64,000 bases of DNA, from assembly GCA_028554795.2 (NCBI GenBank), contig CM068839.1:89314182-89378181 (forward strand), given 5' to 3'. A program made the position numbers and the translations under genes. Shown here one piece after another: positions 20,400-33,059 of the stretch (the first letter of the stretch is position 1; every line of letters starts with the position of its first letter). Below the pieces are notes generated by a model. It worked only from the letters and a program-made list of their open reading frames with translations. It had not been told where the DNA came from and ran no database searches. Origin of the DNA: Sinohyriopsis cumingii. Lineage: Eukaryota; Mollusca; Bivalvia; Unionida; Unionidae.

Positions 20400-23396
20400 T
20401 AGTGCCTTTTAGCATTTGACAAAGTGTGCTTGCAGTTGCATACTAAGGGGAGGGGGAGTTTACAACATACTTCGATGCTGACTACTGATTTGAAGCATAA
20501 AATTAAAACTAAACAACAGCATAACATGTTTATATATCTTATTAAATACGTCTTCATTTGTCTTTCCGTGCGCCAAAATGCCTTCCTACACGAACATGTT
20601 CCATATAGGTAAATAAGTTGTACCAATCGTAAACAACCACCGATTTCGACATATATGATATCAATTTATAGGTTTCTCATCAGTTTAAATCGATCTGTGC
20701 AAAAAAAAAAAAAAAAAAAAAAAATAATTAAAAAAAATGTGTGAAAATGAATAATAAAAAAGTTGCTATTTGCGACTCATTGTCGCTTGCGACTTTACCG
20801 ATCTTCGTATCCTTGATGCTTCCATCCTTCCCGTTTAGGGATGGTAGCATCTACTTGGATGCTAATACTATAGATTTGAAGCATATAATTAAAGCTGTAC
20901 AACAGTAAATAATATGTTTATGTATCTTCTTATTAAGTACGTCTTCATAATGTATGTTCGTGCGCCCAATGCCTTCCTCTACGAACGGTTTCGATATACA
21001 CGAATAAGTCATACCAATAGTAAATAAACACCGATTTTGACAAATTTCATATTAATATATAGGTTTCTCATCTGTCTAACTCGATCTGTGCCAACAGACA
21101 TGTGTGAACATGCAGAATACAAAAAAGTGTACTTTTTACTGAATATTGGGTTCGACTTTACTGATCTTCATATCCTTGCTACGTTCATATACCGTTCCCG
21201 TTCTGCGATGGTAGCACATACGTCCATGCTAATACTATAGATCTGAAGCATAGAATTAAAGCTGTACATAATTATAAAATATGTGTATGTATCTTATTAA
21301 GCACGTCTTTATCTGTCTTTCCGTGTGCCTACATCTGACCTATACGAAAGTTTTCCATATGGGCGAATAAGTCATACCAATCGCAAAGAACGATTTTGAC
21401 ACGTTTGATATCAGTTGATAAATTTTTATCAGTCTAAATAGATCTGTGCCAATATAAATGGGTGAAAATGCAAAATAGAAAAGTTGGTATTTTTCACTCA
21501 GTATCGCTTGCAACGTTACCGATCATCGTATCCTTGCTACGTCCATCTGCCATTCCCGTTTTGCGATCGTATCACATTTTTTCGATGCTAATTCTATAAA
21601 CCTGACACATATAATAAAAGCTGTTCAACGGTAAATAATGTGTATGCGTCTTATGAAGTACGTCTTCATTTGTACGTCCTTGCGTTTAGTGCCTTCCTAA
21701 CCGAATATTTTCCATATAGGCGAATAAGTCATACCAATCGCAAACAACCAACGATGTTGACAAGTTTGATATCAATTGATACGTTTCTCATGATTCTAAG
21801 TCGATCTCTGCCAATAGACATGTGTGAAAATGCAAAATAAAAAAGATTGTTCTTTTTACTGAATATCGGGTGCGACATTACCGATCTTCATATCCTTGGT
21901 ACGTGAAACTACCATTGCCGTTTTGCGATTGTACCACATATTTCGATCCTAATACTACAAATTTGAAGAATATAATTAAAGCTGTACAACAGTAAATAAT
22001 ATGTGTGTGTATCTTATTAAGTACGTCTTCATTTGTCTGTCTTTTCTCCTAATGTCTTCTATACGATCGTTTAACAAACAGGTGAATAAGTCATTACAAT
22101 AGTAATAAACACCGATTTAGCAAAATTTGATATCAATTGTTAGGTTTCTCGTCAGTCTAAATCGATATGTGCCAACAGAAATGTGTGAAAATGAAAATAA
22201 AATAGTTTGTATTTTTGACTCGATATCGGTTGCGACTTATACGTGCCTCTACCATTGCAGTTTGCCACGGTACCACATATTTCAATTTTAATATTATAGA
22301 TCTCAAACATATAAGGAAAGCTATACAACAATATATAATATGTGTATGCATCTTATAAAGTACATCTTTGTGTGTCTGTATGTCCGCTCAATGTCTTCCT
22401 CAATGAGCGTTTTCCATATAGGCAAATAAGTTATAACATTAGTAATTTTTTAAAAACGCGATTTAGACGAATTTGATATCAATTGATAGGTTTCTCATCA
22501 GTCTAAATTGATCTGTGAAATATATAAATGTGTGAAAATGCAAGTAAAAAAGTTGATATTTTTTACTTGGTGTCGCTTGCGATATTACGGATCATCAACG
22601 GATCATCATATTCTATATTCTACCTACGTGCCTCTACCCTTGCCGCTTTGAGATGGTACCATATAATTCGATGATAATCATTTGAATGTTAGTGCTCCTA
22701 GATCTTTACAACACGAACGTTTATCTTAGAGTCGAATAAGTCATACCAATCGTAAGCACACACAGATTTTGACAAATCTGGTATTATTTGGTAGGTTTCT
22801 CATCAGTCTAAATTGATCTATGCCTACAGAAATGTGTGAAAATGCAACCTAGAAAAGTTTATATATTTTACCCAGTATCCTTTGCGACTTTACCATTACC
22901 AATCTTCATATCCTTGTTACGTGCCTCTAGTATTGCTGTTTTGCGATGGTATCACATACCTCGATGCTGATACTAGTGATATGAAGCATATACTTAAGCA
23001 ATAAAACAGTAAAAATTATGTGTATGTATCTTATTAAGTACATCTTCATTTCTCTGTCCGTGCGCCTATATCCTTGCAACATGATCGTTTTCTATAAGGC
23101 TAAATATGTCATGTTAATCGTAAAAAAAGCTACAAAGATTTGGACCTATTTGATATCCAGTCATTGGTTTCTCATTAGTCTAAAACGACCCGTGTCAATA
23201 TAAATGTGTGAAAATGCTACCTTGAAAGTTGCCTTTTTTGTCTCGGTATTGCTTGCGACTTACCGATCTTCATATCTTTGCTACCCGCTTCTACCCTTGC
23301 CGTTTTTTGATGGTTTGTATATAACCAAATAAGTCATGCCAATTGTAAAGAACCACCGATGTTAACACATTTGATATTAGTTTATAGGTTTCTCAT
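20400..23396 (+). repeat. Satellite array 1, ~365-bp units, about 8 copies
   Basis: Each unit carries the same ordered phrases: GAAGCATATAATTAAAGC, a TATCTTATTAAGTACGTC block, CCATATAGG.GAATAAGTCATA, GATATCAATTGATAGGTTTC, GTCTAAATCGATCTGTGCC, AATGTGTGAAAATGCAA, and CGACTTTACCGATCTTCATA. The AAGCAT landmark falls at about 20493, 20880, 21247, 21604, 21967, 22307 and 22983. The units near 22680 and 23320 are truncated. Spacing is 340-390 bp. No frame is conserved between units, so the array is not coding. Confidence 0.9.
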
Positions 23397-23803
23397 CCTC
23401 CAAATCTTTCTGTTTTTAAGAAACGTTTTTCTAATTCAACTAACGGGTCATCACGCTAAAATTACGCTACTGACAAATGTCACCTTAATATCCTACATAC
23501 TAAACTTAGACAAGCAGGTAGTCTCCTGAAATCCGACCTTTACATGGTGAATTTAGTTAACTCTTTCACGTGTGCATGTGCTTATGATAATGAAGAAGTT
23601 GAACGCTTTGTCTATTGCCCCTTACCTAATGCCAAAGATCCCAGCTCTTTCGCTCTACCTTTCAATACACTTCTTGGTTAAGTCTAGATTTATCATTGAA
23701 AAGTGACGTGACTACTCACCTACAATAAGATGTCTTTCTGCTTGTGTGATGACCCGCTAGTTAAATTAGAGAAACGTTTCTTAAAAATAGAAAGATTTGG
23801 AGG
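23397..23803. mobile_element. 407-bp MITE with 58-bp terminal inverted repeats
   Basis: The left end (23397-23454, CCTCCAAATCTTTCTG...) and the right end (23746-23803) are inverted copies differing at a handful of sites. They share AAGAAACGTTT and CGGGTCATCAC. The interior has no transposase. It sits at the exact end of satellite array 1. The immediate flanks (ctcat / atttc) show no clear target duplication beyond a possible AT, so the superfamily is unassigned. Confidence 0.8.
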
Positions 23804-23816
23804 ATTTCGGATATCA

Positions 23817-24540
23817 TCAGGCAGAGAGTTCTAAAGACGAATCGTATATGGTAAAAGGTCGTGTGAAAATATAAAGTTTGGTTGAGATTGGTGTGATACT
23901 TTGAGAGTAACGTAGACGATAATTAGATGCCTCATATCTCCTTTGTGGAAGAAGTTCGTTTAAATAGTTAGGTACTTGAGTATTTATAATCGAATACATA
24001 ATGCATAATCTCTTCCTTTTCCTTCGTTGTGCAAACCAAGCAGTTTCCGCATAAAGAGACTATCTAGAAGAATTAATGGGTATAGATCTGGAACGATCCG
24101 TGCATCTTCCATCTGATTTTCCCCCCTTTATTCTGATCTTTCCGAATCTTCAATAGAACAATTATCCCAGACTCTAGAAGTATATTCTAAGGTTGGACTT
24201 ATGAATAGTGTATATAATTTATCTGAAGTCAACAATTAGTCTGCATTTAGACGGTAGTGTTTTATCTCCTTTCTTATACATCGGTATGTCATACGCTAGC
24301 TTGCACTGTGTTAGGAACACGCTGGCTGGGAGTGATTTATTTAAATGTATTTGCAATGGAACATACATTTCTTCAACTATACTTGTACAAGTTTATTACT
24401 TATTGGATTGGTTCCAGCGGTTTTGTTTAGGTCAAGACTAGTTACTACATCTATAATTTCTTGTTTATATATAATGATGGCAGAAATAAAAGTTTCATTT
24501 CTAACTTCAAAATGCGGTAACTGTTTATCATAATTTTTTA
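23817..24540 (-). pseudogene. Jockey/CR1-like LINE reverse transcriptase remnant
   Basis: Three pieces of an RT C-terminal half survive on the minus strand: an early RT segment (EIIDVVTSLDLNKTAGTNPI, about 24510-24400), a middle piece (TLFISPTLEYTSRVWDNC, about 24210-24150), and the C-terminal piece (QVPNYLNELLPQRRYEASN, 23990-23817). The catalytic core between the first two is missing or scrambled. The motif order is that of chordate and invertebrate Jockey/CR1-type elements. Confidence 0.7.
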
Positions 24541-24699
24541 AACGTGTAACATATCAAACTTCCGAGTTCAACAGGTCGCACTTCTCCTGATCACTTGTTG
24601 CAAATTTAGATGATCATTTCGTACGTTTCAGTGGAGGTAATAGGTTCCATGTCTTTGTAGAATGTACTTGTTATCTCATTATTTTCCAATAAGGTCGAG

Positions 24700-24785
24700 G
24701 ATTTGATCCGATGGCAGTGGTTGAACCTGCATCCTTTCGGTCGCAGGTCTGAGACGCTAACCACTGAGCCAATGTTGCTCCTCTT
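24700..24785 (-). repeat. tRNA-derived SINE head
   Basis: On the minus strand: TGGCTCAGTGGTTAGCG (A-box-like, about 24755-24771), then GGTTCAACCACTGCC (B-box-like, about 24712-24726). The head is closely related to the SINE at 1445-1615. The body could not be traced. Confidence 0.6.
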
Positions 24786-24789
24786 AAGA

Positions 24790-27240
24790 TTAATATACCC
24801 ATATGATATTTTCCAGTATCATACGTAACTATATGATACGTTTAATAACACCCAGTAACTCAGCAAATGCCGGCATGACGACATATGAATTGAAGGTGTA
24901 ATGACGAATGCAATTTAAAGTCAATTATGTAACCTATTTTTATGCTTTTTATTGAATATCATTTCTGTCATGTGATACACATAACATAATCTTACAGTTA
25001 AGTTTATTTAAAATGAAATTTATGAAATTCGTTAAATAGTTTCAATCTTTTGCGACTCTCGTGAAAAGATCCTTCATTGCTGTTCATGTAATTTTACATG
25101 TCATTATATTTCTTTATTGATTTGCACTTTGGTTACAAAAGAGACAACTTTTGCAATTTAAAACTTATTTCATCTATACTACACTAGTATAGCTCATGAA
25201 ATGAAGGCAGTTTACTTGGCCTCTAATTCATCTATAGGGAATGATACCTGCGGGAGACTGCTCTATCTGACCAGTGTGTAACTATGGAAACGGTAATTTA
25301 GTGACCTCTTCTCCAGCCTCGAGCTTTAGGTTAAGACTGAAATTCGCTGTCTTATGTAATGTTCTGTATCTGTAGTTTAAAGCTGGGAGAATTATACAAA
25401 GAGAATAGCAAGTAAACCCTTCTGTAAATGGAGCAAACTCGCACTTTTACACTGTAAAACTAATTTATCTTACAATCATTTATGAATAATTAAAAATTAC
25501 TGAGTAGTAACTAAGAATATATAAATTCTTTAGATGGAGACCCAAATTTCATTTTTTAAATTATCGTATTTTTTATGTTTACTTTCCAGATACATTTTTA
25601 AAAAAATTCTCAAGAAAATATGAAATCTGACAAAAGATAACGAAAGTCTTATTATTTTGATTTTTTGTAAAGAGCAAAGAAAGAAAACTATTAATGACAT
25701 AAGCTTTCATCATGACATATACACACTAGCCTCCACAGAAGTACCTTTATGACAGTACGGTTAAAATAGAAATAAATATGCATATACAGTTGTAAACTTT
25801 CCCGATTTATGACTAAACATTTATACTGTGATAGGGTATTCTTAGTAAGTAAAATGTGTATTATACAATGAATGAATAGGAGGTATTCGATGAATGGACT
25901 GCACGCATTTCAGGTGCAGTGGCTACTCAAGATTATTTACTGATGCACAAACTAGTTATAGTTGTCATACTGGTTGTCATTCCAGGGATACTGACAGTCA
26001 GTGATTTCCACCTTGTAAAATCTTTCCTCTAGGGCGGACAATAATAATAGTTTCTGAAGCTGATTTTATTAGCAATGGTTTGCAAAATAACAACAAATAT
26101 CCTTGTGTTTTATCAACTCATTATGGTTCCGCTGCTTTGGTAGAACAAAAAGGAATGTTCTTTATTGTTTTATGAATTTTATGCCCTGTGACAATGGCCA
26201 ACATTTTGTAGGTCACGATCACTTTGGCATAAACTTATTTTATGCATGGCAGTTGGAAACTACGAAAATCTTCTTAGAGGCGAGCTGTATAATCGGCAGT
26301 TACATTGTTATTCTGAAAGAGTTCTGATAACTAAATAAATAAGTAAATAAATAAAAACACCATCTTTTATCATTAAAAGTTGCCAAGTGTTGTTTATACA
26401 TTGTACGTGGCGTAATTCGTAAGTTTACTCGGCATATTTTCAACTCGGTAACGCCTGGTAACGGTCATACTTTTACCTAAATATGTGGGTCCTTTGAGAG
26501 CATCGTAAATGTATGGAGGAAAAGAAATAATTGTATTTTATGCTCATCTCAAAAGATTTGTTTGTATTTCTGCGAAATAGTCATGCCTAACCAGATAATA
26601 GCACAGACCCCCCCCCCCCATTGTAACTACAAAGCCTTGAGCAAGTGCGAAGTTACCAGTTAATTTTATTGTTTGTTTCTATTTTTCAAGTTGTCTTCGT
26701 GTGTGCGCGCGTAAATTGAAAGCTTGTTATTACCAGTCAATATCGTCAATCATATTTGCTCCATTATTCCATGCAGATAATAAAGGAACTAATTTTGTGT
26801 TGAATTTGTGCCCCCCCCCCCCCCCCCATCCCACCCCGCCCCGGCACGGTACAATAAACAAACACTTGATTGAAAATAAAATAAAAGAAACTAACCTTGC
26901 ATTGTTATAATGTATTCCTTCTTTTTTCATCATGCGAAATTTACAGAACAAAATATATCAACGAACTCCGTAAATGTAGCGGATGCCGGCATGCGTATGC
27001 ATCCTTACTGTGTGTGTATCGCTAATGTCAGATAAAAAAAATATCGCAAAAGAGACGAAAATATCACCAGATTGCTTGAAGGCGCCTGCCATTCACGCAT
27101 GATAAGTTTCAAGGTGCAAACGGACCAAGATTATATTGTATCCAGGTTAACTATACGACGATATCTCGCAAATAAAAAAAAAAATCATTATTTTAAAGAA
27201 CATACAATGTGAGTGCAAATGATAATCTTTCGCAGGTATG
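24790..27240. other. AT-rich, no feature supported
   Basis: Apart from C runs at about 26611-26619 and 26812-26827 nothing is recognisable. The open frames here (for example 26103-26327) show no family features. Confidence 0.45.
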
Positions 27241-27249
27241 AGTTACGAA

Positions 27250-27900
27250 AGTATCATGGGGGGGGGGGGCACCAGACAGATGACCCCCACCACATAAAAA
27301 ATAAAGTGTTTTCATGTACTCTTGTATACCCCAAGATGTGTGTGCTTGTTTAAAGTTTAAAAAAGGAATTTTGATCAAACTTTTAGTTTATAATTAGTCC
27401 TAGTGTTTTCTAAAGGGTAGTAGTCTGAAACATGGGTCTTATTCCCATTTTCAGATTTCATATCCTTGATTTTTAGTGATCTTTGTCAAGAATTTTCTAT
27501 GTTCCGTGTATGCTATGTGTATCAATGCTATGGTGTGTGTATGCTATATAGTCTGTGTGTAGGGACAGCAATACTATGTCAGATTTGTCTCTGTTGTCTT
27601 AATATATATTTTTCTATGGACTTTTCAAATTTATTTGTTTGTCCTGGTATAAATTTAGTTGCTTTTGAATTAATTTGCAATTTAGAATTCCGGCGAGATG
27701 AACGGTATACTACCATTTGAAATTAAAATAAAACCTTTTGTTTTATGTGATTGACTATGGTGTGGTGTTTCTCACATTAAAGTCTATTTTCAAAATGAGG
27801 TAGGCTGTATTCGAGTCAGGGTCCGCACTTTCTTTCTTTATTTATTTGTGTTTCTCCCGATTCGAGTTAGGCCTCCTCTCTAGTATTTAATTTATAATGT
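27250..27900 (-). repeat. Tx1-like LINE 3' UTR copy, 5'-truncated
   Basis: It matches 14600-15330 in order: the G-run plus CACCAGACAGATGACCCCC, GTGTTTTCTAAAGGGTAG, TGTGTGTATGCTATATAG, GGACAGCAA and GAGTTAGGCCTCC. No coding part is attached on its own strand. It stands head to head with the next copy, which starts near 27950. Confidence 0.65.
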
Positions 27901-27949
27901 AAAAGAAGTAAATATCCAACCCAAAACCCCTTAGGAAGCTTTATACATT

Positions 27950-29745
27950 TACTGGTTTGGTTTTAGCATGAAAAACATAAGTGACATCTACAAAAATAAT
28001 AAACTGGTAAAAAGACTAGAAACAACAAGGACCTTTAGAAGTATAAAGGAACTTTTATGTAAATATAGGGAAAATGAGGAACTTTGGGGAATTGAAACTA
28101 AGGAAACATAATTGGACAAGGGAAAATTTAACCTCTAAAATTAAAAATAAAGTAGAGGAGGAAATATCTCGGTTAATTGGGACAGACCTTAGAGGTACTG
28201 GACCAACATCGGCTCTCCAAAAATACAAAGCTTGATATTCAAATATCTACACGACATATGCATACATGTAAATTATCTCATGTGCAAATGTGCGAACTTC
28301 ACAAAATATCATGCGATGGCACAGTGCGAGTTTAGGAAACAAGACAGGATACAATTAATTATGGAGATATCCAAGAAATAAAAATACAGAAGAAACCAAG
28401 TTTTATATCAAGACGGCAACTTTAACAAAACTTTAATAGGAAAAATAACAGATAACATAACTAAAACCATGATGGCGTGTGACCAAGTCATAAACATAAA
28501 AAAAATGAATAGGCAAATTTTTTTGTAATCCTTTCAAATTAATTAGAAAAAAGAACTTCTAGGAAGATTTGTGAATGGGAGGGACGGGGCTGCAAAGGGT
28601 GAAAAGAAGGGGAGGGAGATGGGGCAATGGATAATCTCCCCTTAAAGGGGACCATCACAAAGTGAACCCTTGCCCTCATACCCCCACCCCGGATTGGAAT
28701 CTGCTGTAGCCGCCACCCTTTTAGATTCTTATAAATTTTCCTAAACAGCTTCAGTTTCTTTTTATTATCCATTACAATTAAAATTAAATAATTAAATAGA
28801 CTTTAATTATATTACGTAAACTATCACAAATCCTAATTATCGGGACAGAGAAACTATATGGGAAAAGAACGAGATAATGACGTCATGGGGCTATGAAAGA
28901 GTCGGGAAAAACACCTCATATAGGAAACTTTACATACATACACGAAAACAAAGGATCTAATAAGTCTCTCTTCTAATTCTATTTGCTCAAAATGTGCAGC
29001 TCTCGCACTGCACGGTAAATCCCCACTGTGTGTGTGTATGTGTGTGTGTGTGTGTGTGTGGGAAGAACAACCATTTTTAGAGATTTTGGCAGAAATCCAA
29101 TAAATAATTTGAGACGGCCTAACTCTAGGTGGGAGAAATACAAGCAAATAAAAAAGTGTATGGACTCCAACTCGAGTACAGCGGATTTCAATTTACAAAT
29201 CCAATATGTGAATAATGACACAATATATTTGCACACAGAACACATTAAGTTTTTTTTTTCTTAATTAAATTATAATACACCGTTACTTAGCCAAAATTCA
29301 AAAATATATTAAATAAATAAAAATAAACCTTTTCTTGATCCGATTATAAGGTCCTAAGATTACTGGGGAGATTTGGGAAAAAATAAAGGCTATCCCAACA
29401 TGGAAGCAAAATATAGCATACACAAACTATAGCATATATATATATATAGCACACACGGGATATAGGCGACCTCTAGCCAAGGTCAACCAAGAGTATAGGG
29501 AAGGGATTTCAAGTCAGGTGATGGAAAGATGGAAACCTATTCGGAAAAACAACCCTATAGATAAAACTAGGTTTTAAAAGAAATACCCCGTTAAAAAGGA
29601 GAATTAAATTTTTTTGACCTAAATTCTTTTGCATAATATAAAACATACAACACATGGGGGGGGGGGGGGGAATAAATACACATAAAACACTATAATTTTT
29701 TGGAAAAGTGGGGTGGGGGGTCTGTCTGGTGCCGGCCCCCCCCCC
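27950..29745 (+). pseudogene. Tx1/L1-like LINE, 5'-truncated: ORF2 C-terminus plus 3' UTR
   Basis: At about 28210-28380 the plus strand reads IQSLIFKYLHDI, then CKCANFTKYHAMAQC and RIQLIMEISKK. This is the same C-terminal domain as in the minus-strand LINE at 15877-16245, but with stops. From about 28540 the sequence is UTR, and 28860-29745 is the reverse complement of the 14600-15450 family. A GT microsatellite (29029-29061) and G runs (29657-29670) lie within it. It ends near a C run at 29738-29748. Confidence 0.7.
29029..29061. repeat. (TG)n microsatellite, interrupted
   Basis: About 15 TG units with one interruption, inside the LINE UTR. Confidence 0.9.
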
Positions 29746-29984
29746 CCCAGTACTTCGTCTTGTGGGGATAAATGTACGTCATTTCCTGCTGGCGTCCTCT
29801 ATAGGTGGAAAATCGTATCTAAGTAACAGTGATGTATACTTTTATTTCGAGAAATTAAATTATTTTTTCTGTACACTTTATAGGTTTTTTTTGGTTCTTT
29901 TTGTTCAAGTATAACTACTTTTAATCATGTTATGCAAATCTGATGTATAAAGAAAAATGTTGGTGCATGGCCGGTAACTTTTAT

Positions 29985-31060
29985 ACGTCATGGCAACGGA
30001 AAATAAATTCCGCGCATGCGCATTTTGTGTGGGAGCACCAAAAAAAACCCCACACAAAAACAAGCAATTTACTAAAACAAGCCATTACGTGAGAACTTGG
30101 CCTGAAAAGAGCAAATATAGGTACTATAAAATATTGCTAGTCTCGGATTTGACAAGCCTTAGTTTTTTATGCTGATGAAACATTTTTCAGTAGAATTTTT
30201 TTTCCTACAGTTTAAATGCCTAATTTTACTGTTTATAATCATACATGTTCAAATGTACTGGTCACATATAACAATATCGTCGAAATATTAACTGATACCA
30301 TGCTGGATTTATATAGAATGTCTAAATAATCATAAAACTAAAGGTGTAATTGATTATAACCAATATATATTTTTTGCAATAACAAGATAATGAGATCCGA
30401 ACATTGACCAAACAGTACTTAGAGAAATTCAATATCGATTAGTTCATCCTCAACCTCCAACTGATATACTTTATTGCAAGGGGTAAATGGTACCGTATTG
30501 AAAGACGTGTTAGGATAAAAGATACCGTTGTTAAAGAATATCCTGACCGACTGAGATCTTAACATCGTACATCATAGCTGCAAACAGTGCAAGCCAATAT
30601 ACACATTTGCATTATGCTCACGCAAGAAATATTGTATCAACCAAATGGGTTTCTTGACCGAGCGATGTCAAGCCCTTGCGCGAATCCCGCTACGAGTCAT
30701 AGGTTTCCCCGATTCAAAGGAATCCTGTACAACTACTTCTGCAAACTGGAAAGTCCAACGCGTCCAATCTATCAGTAATGTTACTCTAATTAATACATGA
30801 CCACAAATCCCAACTTCCCAATTGTATGTCAATGTCACAACTGCAAAGCTTCTCTTCGTTAACTTTCCGTAACTTACCGCCAGTATTTCACGCCGTGAAA
30901 CTATACAACTCAACAACCTAATACAGGGAACCGTTTTTACTACGCCACCTTAGGCCTTTTAAATCATGATTTTTAGCTTCATTTCGCCTGTAACTTTGTA
31001 ACATATTTACCACCACAGCAACAATAAATGGCGCCCGCCGACGGCGGAACAGTCCTTTTC
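29985..31060. promoter_or_regulatory. Candidate CpG/NRF1-type promoter region
   Basis: A perfect NRF1-like palindrome GCGCATGCGC lies at 30012-30021, 22 bp after a CRE-like TACGTCA (29984-29990) and next to GGCAACGG. A second CpG-rich patch (GGCGCCCGCCGACGGCGG) lies at about 31030-31047. An ATG at 29990 opens a 61-codon frame with a possible donor (ATAG|GTACTA) near 30119, so a plus-strand first exon is possible but unproven. These motifs are typical of TATA-less animal promoters. Which gene it serves is unknown; the SLC49A4-like gene downstream is one possibility. Confidence 0.3.
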
Positions 31061-32700
31061 TGTTGATTCCATTGTATAATTTACCAATCTCCAGTCATAA
31101 ATACTGCACCTGGAGTCACACGATCAATTCACGCAATTAGATTTGAATAGGGACTACTGAGTGACAGGGATACTCATGCGGCTCTTACCTGAATTCACCA
31201 AAAGTAAACCATGTCATCTTGAAACTCACTTACACTTCACTCCGTAACGTTTGCCCCTAGTAATTGGCTAATTATTTTGGTCTAAAGACTATAATCCCAG
31301 CACCGACTTCCCATATTCAAGCAAGTATATAAGGAATCCTTAAAATGGAGAGCGGTAAACAAATGCGCATACTCCAAAATATATTACAATATTATACATA
31401 CCTTGGAATTTTATTAACTATTTTTGTTTACATATTTTCATTGTACTCGTGGATGGGTAATGTGATTTTGCGTTCTGCCTTGCTTATAAAATGTATTGTC
31501 TTTGGTCAACAAAAGTTGATTTAGAGAGGATAAGAAAAGAAGTTTTGTTAAACGATGATGGAATTAAATAAACACTGGGGACAATATCGTACGTTGCACA
31601 TAAATCGCAGAGATTAATTGAGATTTTGCTTAACGGTCAATCAGTCCGCACTCGAAGTAGGGAAATAAGCGAATAGTGCAAAAGCCGACCATTGTCTGAT
31701 AATCGACGTACATCTGCCACAGCCATATATTGTAAAAATCCCATTACTACAGGTAAAAAAGAATTAACTACAACTGCTTCTTTGGGGCGTCATGTGTGAC
31801 CAGTGTATATTAGTACTTTGTTAGAAAAATATTGCGACAAACCAAAGTAAAGAAAACAGTCACTTTTATCAATCAGTCCATATCGTTTTACAAATTATAC
31901 TGAATAACTGACTTCAGTAGAACTCAGAAGAATGTATTCCTGTAAGCACATCACGATTGCGGTGTTTGTACATTTATATAAAGTGGGATCATTTTACAAG
32001 CAAAGTATACATTTAAAAATTAACACTACAAATGAGACAACGCTTAAGTACATACGGATTATAATCGTGAGATGGCAAAGAATGGTTCATATGTTGAGAG
32101 GTAACCAATACACCAACAAAATAAGAGTTTGTAAGAACATCTTATTTCCTTCTTAGATATACTTAGCCATAATGCAAATTGTTTCCTAATATGAAACATG
32201 TAAACATATTCCGACCATGCTGGAAACAAAAATAGTAAATTTAATTTAGTTCAGCGTAAACTGTAAGTTAGTTCTTTCCTTTTGGCATGGTGTCTGAATA
32301 AAAAAGTATATTTCTCAAATTTGCTAACCACTACACTGTCATTATGTAATTAGATACCTAATTGATGTACCATGGTTGTATACATATATCTATAAATATA
32401 TATAGTTTTGTGGACATGTACGGTTGAATAATACCATCCCGTGTTTGTGTAGGGAAATGCGTACATCACAATCGCACTCGTAAATTTGAATCAATACCAT
32501 CTCATGAATGGTTAGGGGCCGTCCATTTAGTATGTACGCATAGAGGGGTGGGGGTGGGGGTAACCCAAATGCATAGGCTTGAGCATGGAGGTATACTGAT
32601 AATATATGTACGCATTTAAGGGGGGGGGGGCGCTGAAACCTCGAAAATAAGTTGTATAATACGTAACCTGTTCGACTTGGTTCAGTAGGCTTTTGCATTT
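31061..32700. other. AT-rich, no gene recognised
   Basis: Only short, featureless open frames. G/C runs at 32545-32560 and 32618-32630. Confidence 0.4.
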
Positions 32701-32714
32701 TAGCGGACATAAGA

Positions 32715-32925
32715 CAAACTTGTCCCACCCAGTCACACTATCCTGACACCAGGCCGACTAATCCGAACACTAACCTCTTAATGATCGGCACCAAAAGAGG
32801 CAGCTGCTAGTACCATTTTTATGTCTTTAGTATGATTCGGCCGGGGTTTGAATACGCGACCCCTCGCATCCGAGGCGGACGCTCTATAGACACATTGCAC
32901 CATCGGAGAAGTCGCTTAGTAAAGA
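32715..32925 (-). repeat. tRNA-derived SINE heading the second satellite block
   Basis: Same family, orientation and position relative to a satellite array as 20060-20262. Shared blocks include GTCCCACCCAGTCACA, GCCAAAAGAGGCAGCTGC-type sequence and the B-box region. It differs by many point changes and has a short insertion (ccaggccgactaatccgaac) near 32750. Confidence 0.75.
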
Positions 32926-33059
32926 ATGTACGATACTGGTTCCTGTTTTTCATGACAACTCGACCTGGAGACCTACCTGATGGAAAATGAAGGCGCATTA
33001 TAAGGTTATAATATACGAGTCCATAAATACATAAATATTTTTAAATTATAATTTTCGAG

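Noticed and set aside
20400-23300. Possible CRISPR-like array because of regular repeats
   Set aside because: Units are ~365 bp, diverge along their whole length and have no unique spacers. This is a eukaryotic satellite.
23817-24540. A host gene on the minus strand downstream of the satellite
   Set aside because: The motifs (LEYTSRVWDNC, NYLNELLPQ) are those of LINE reverse transcriptase C-termini.
29990-30175. THAP or zinc-finger N-terminus in the 61-codon frame (CAFC)
   Set aside because: The spacing of Cys and His residues does not fit THAP or other zinc fingers. Kept only as a possible first exon within the promoter entry.
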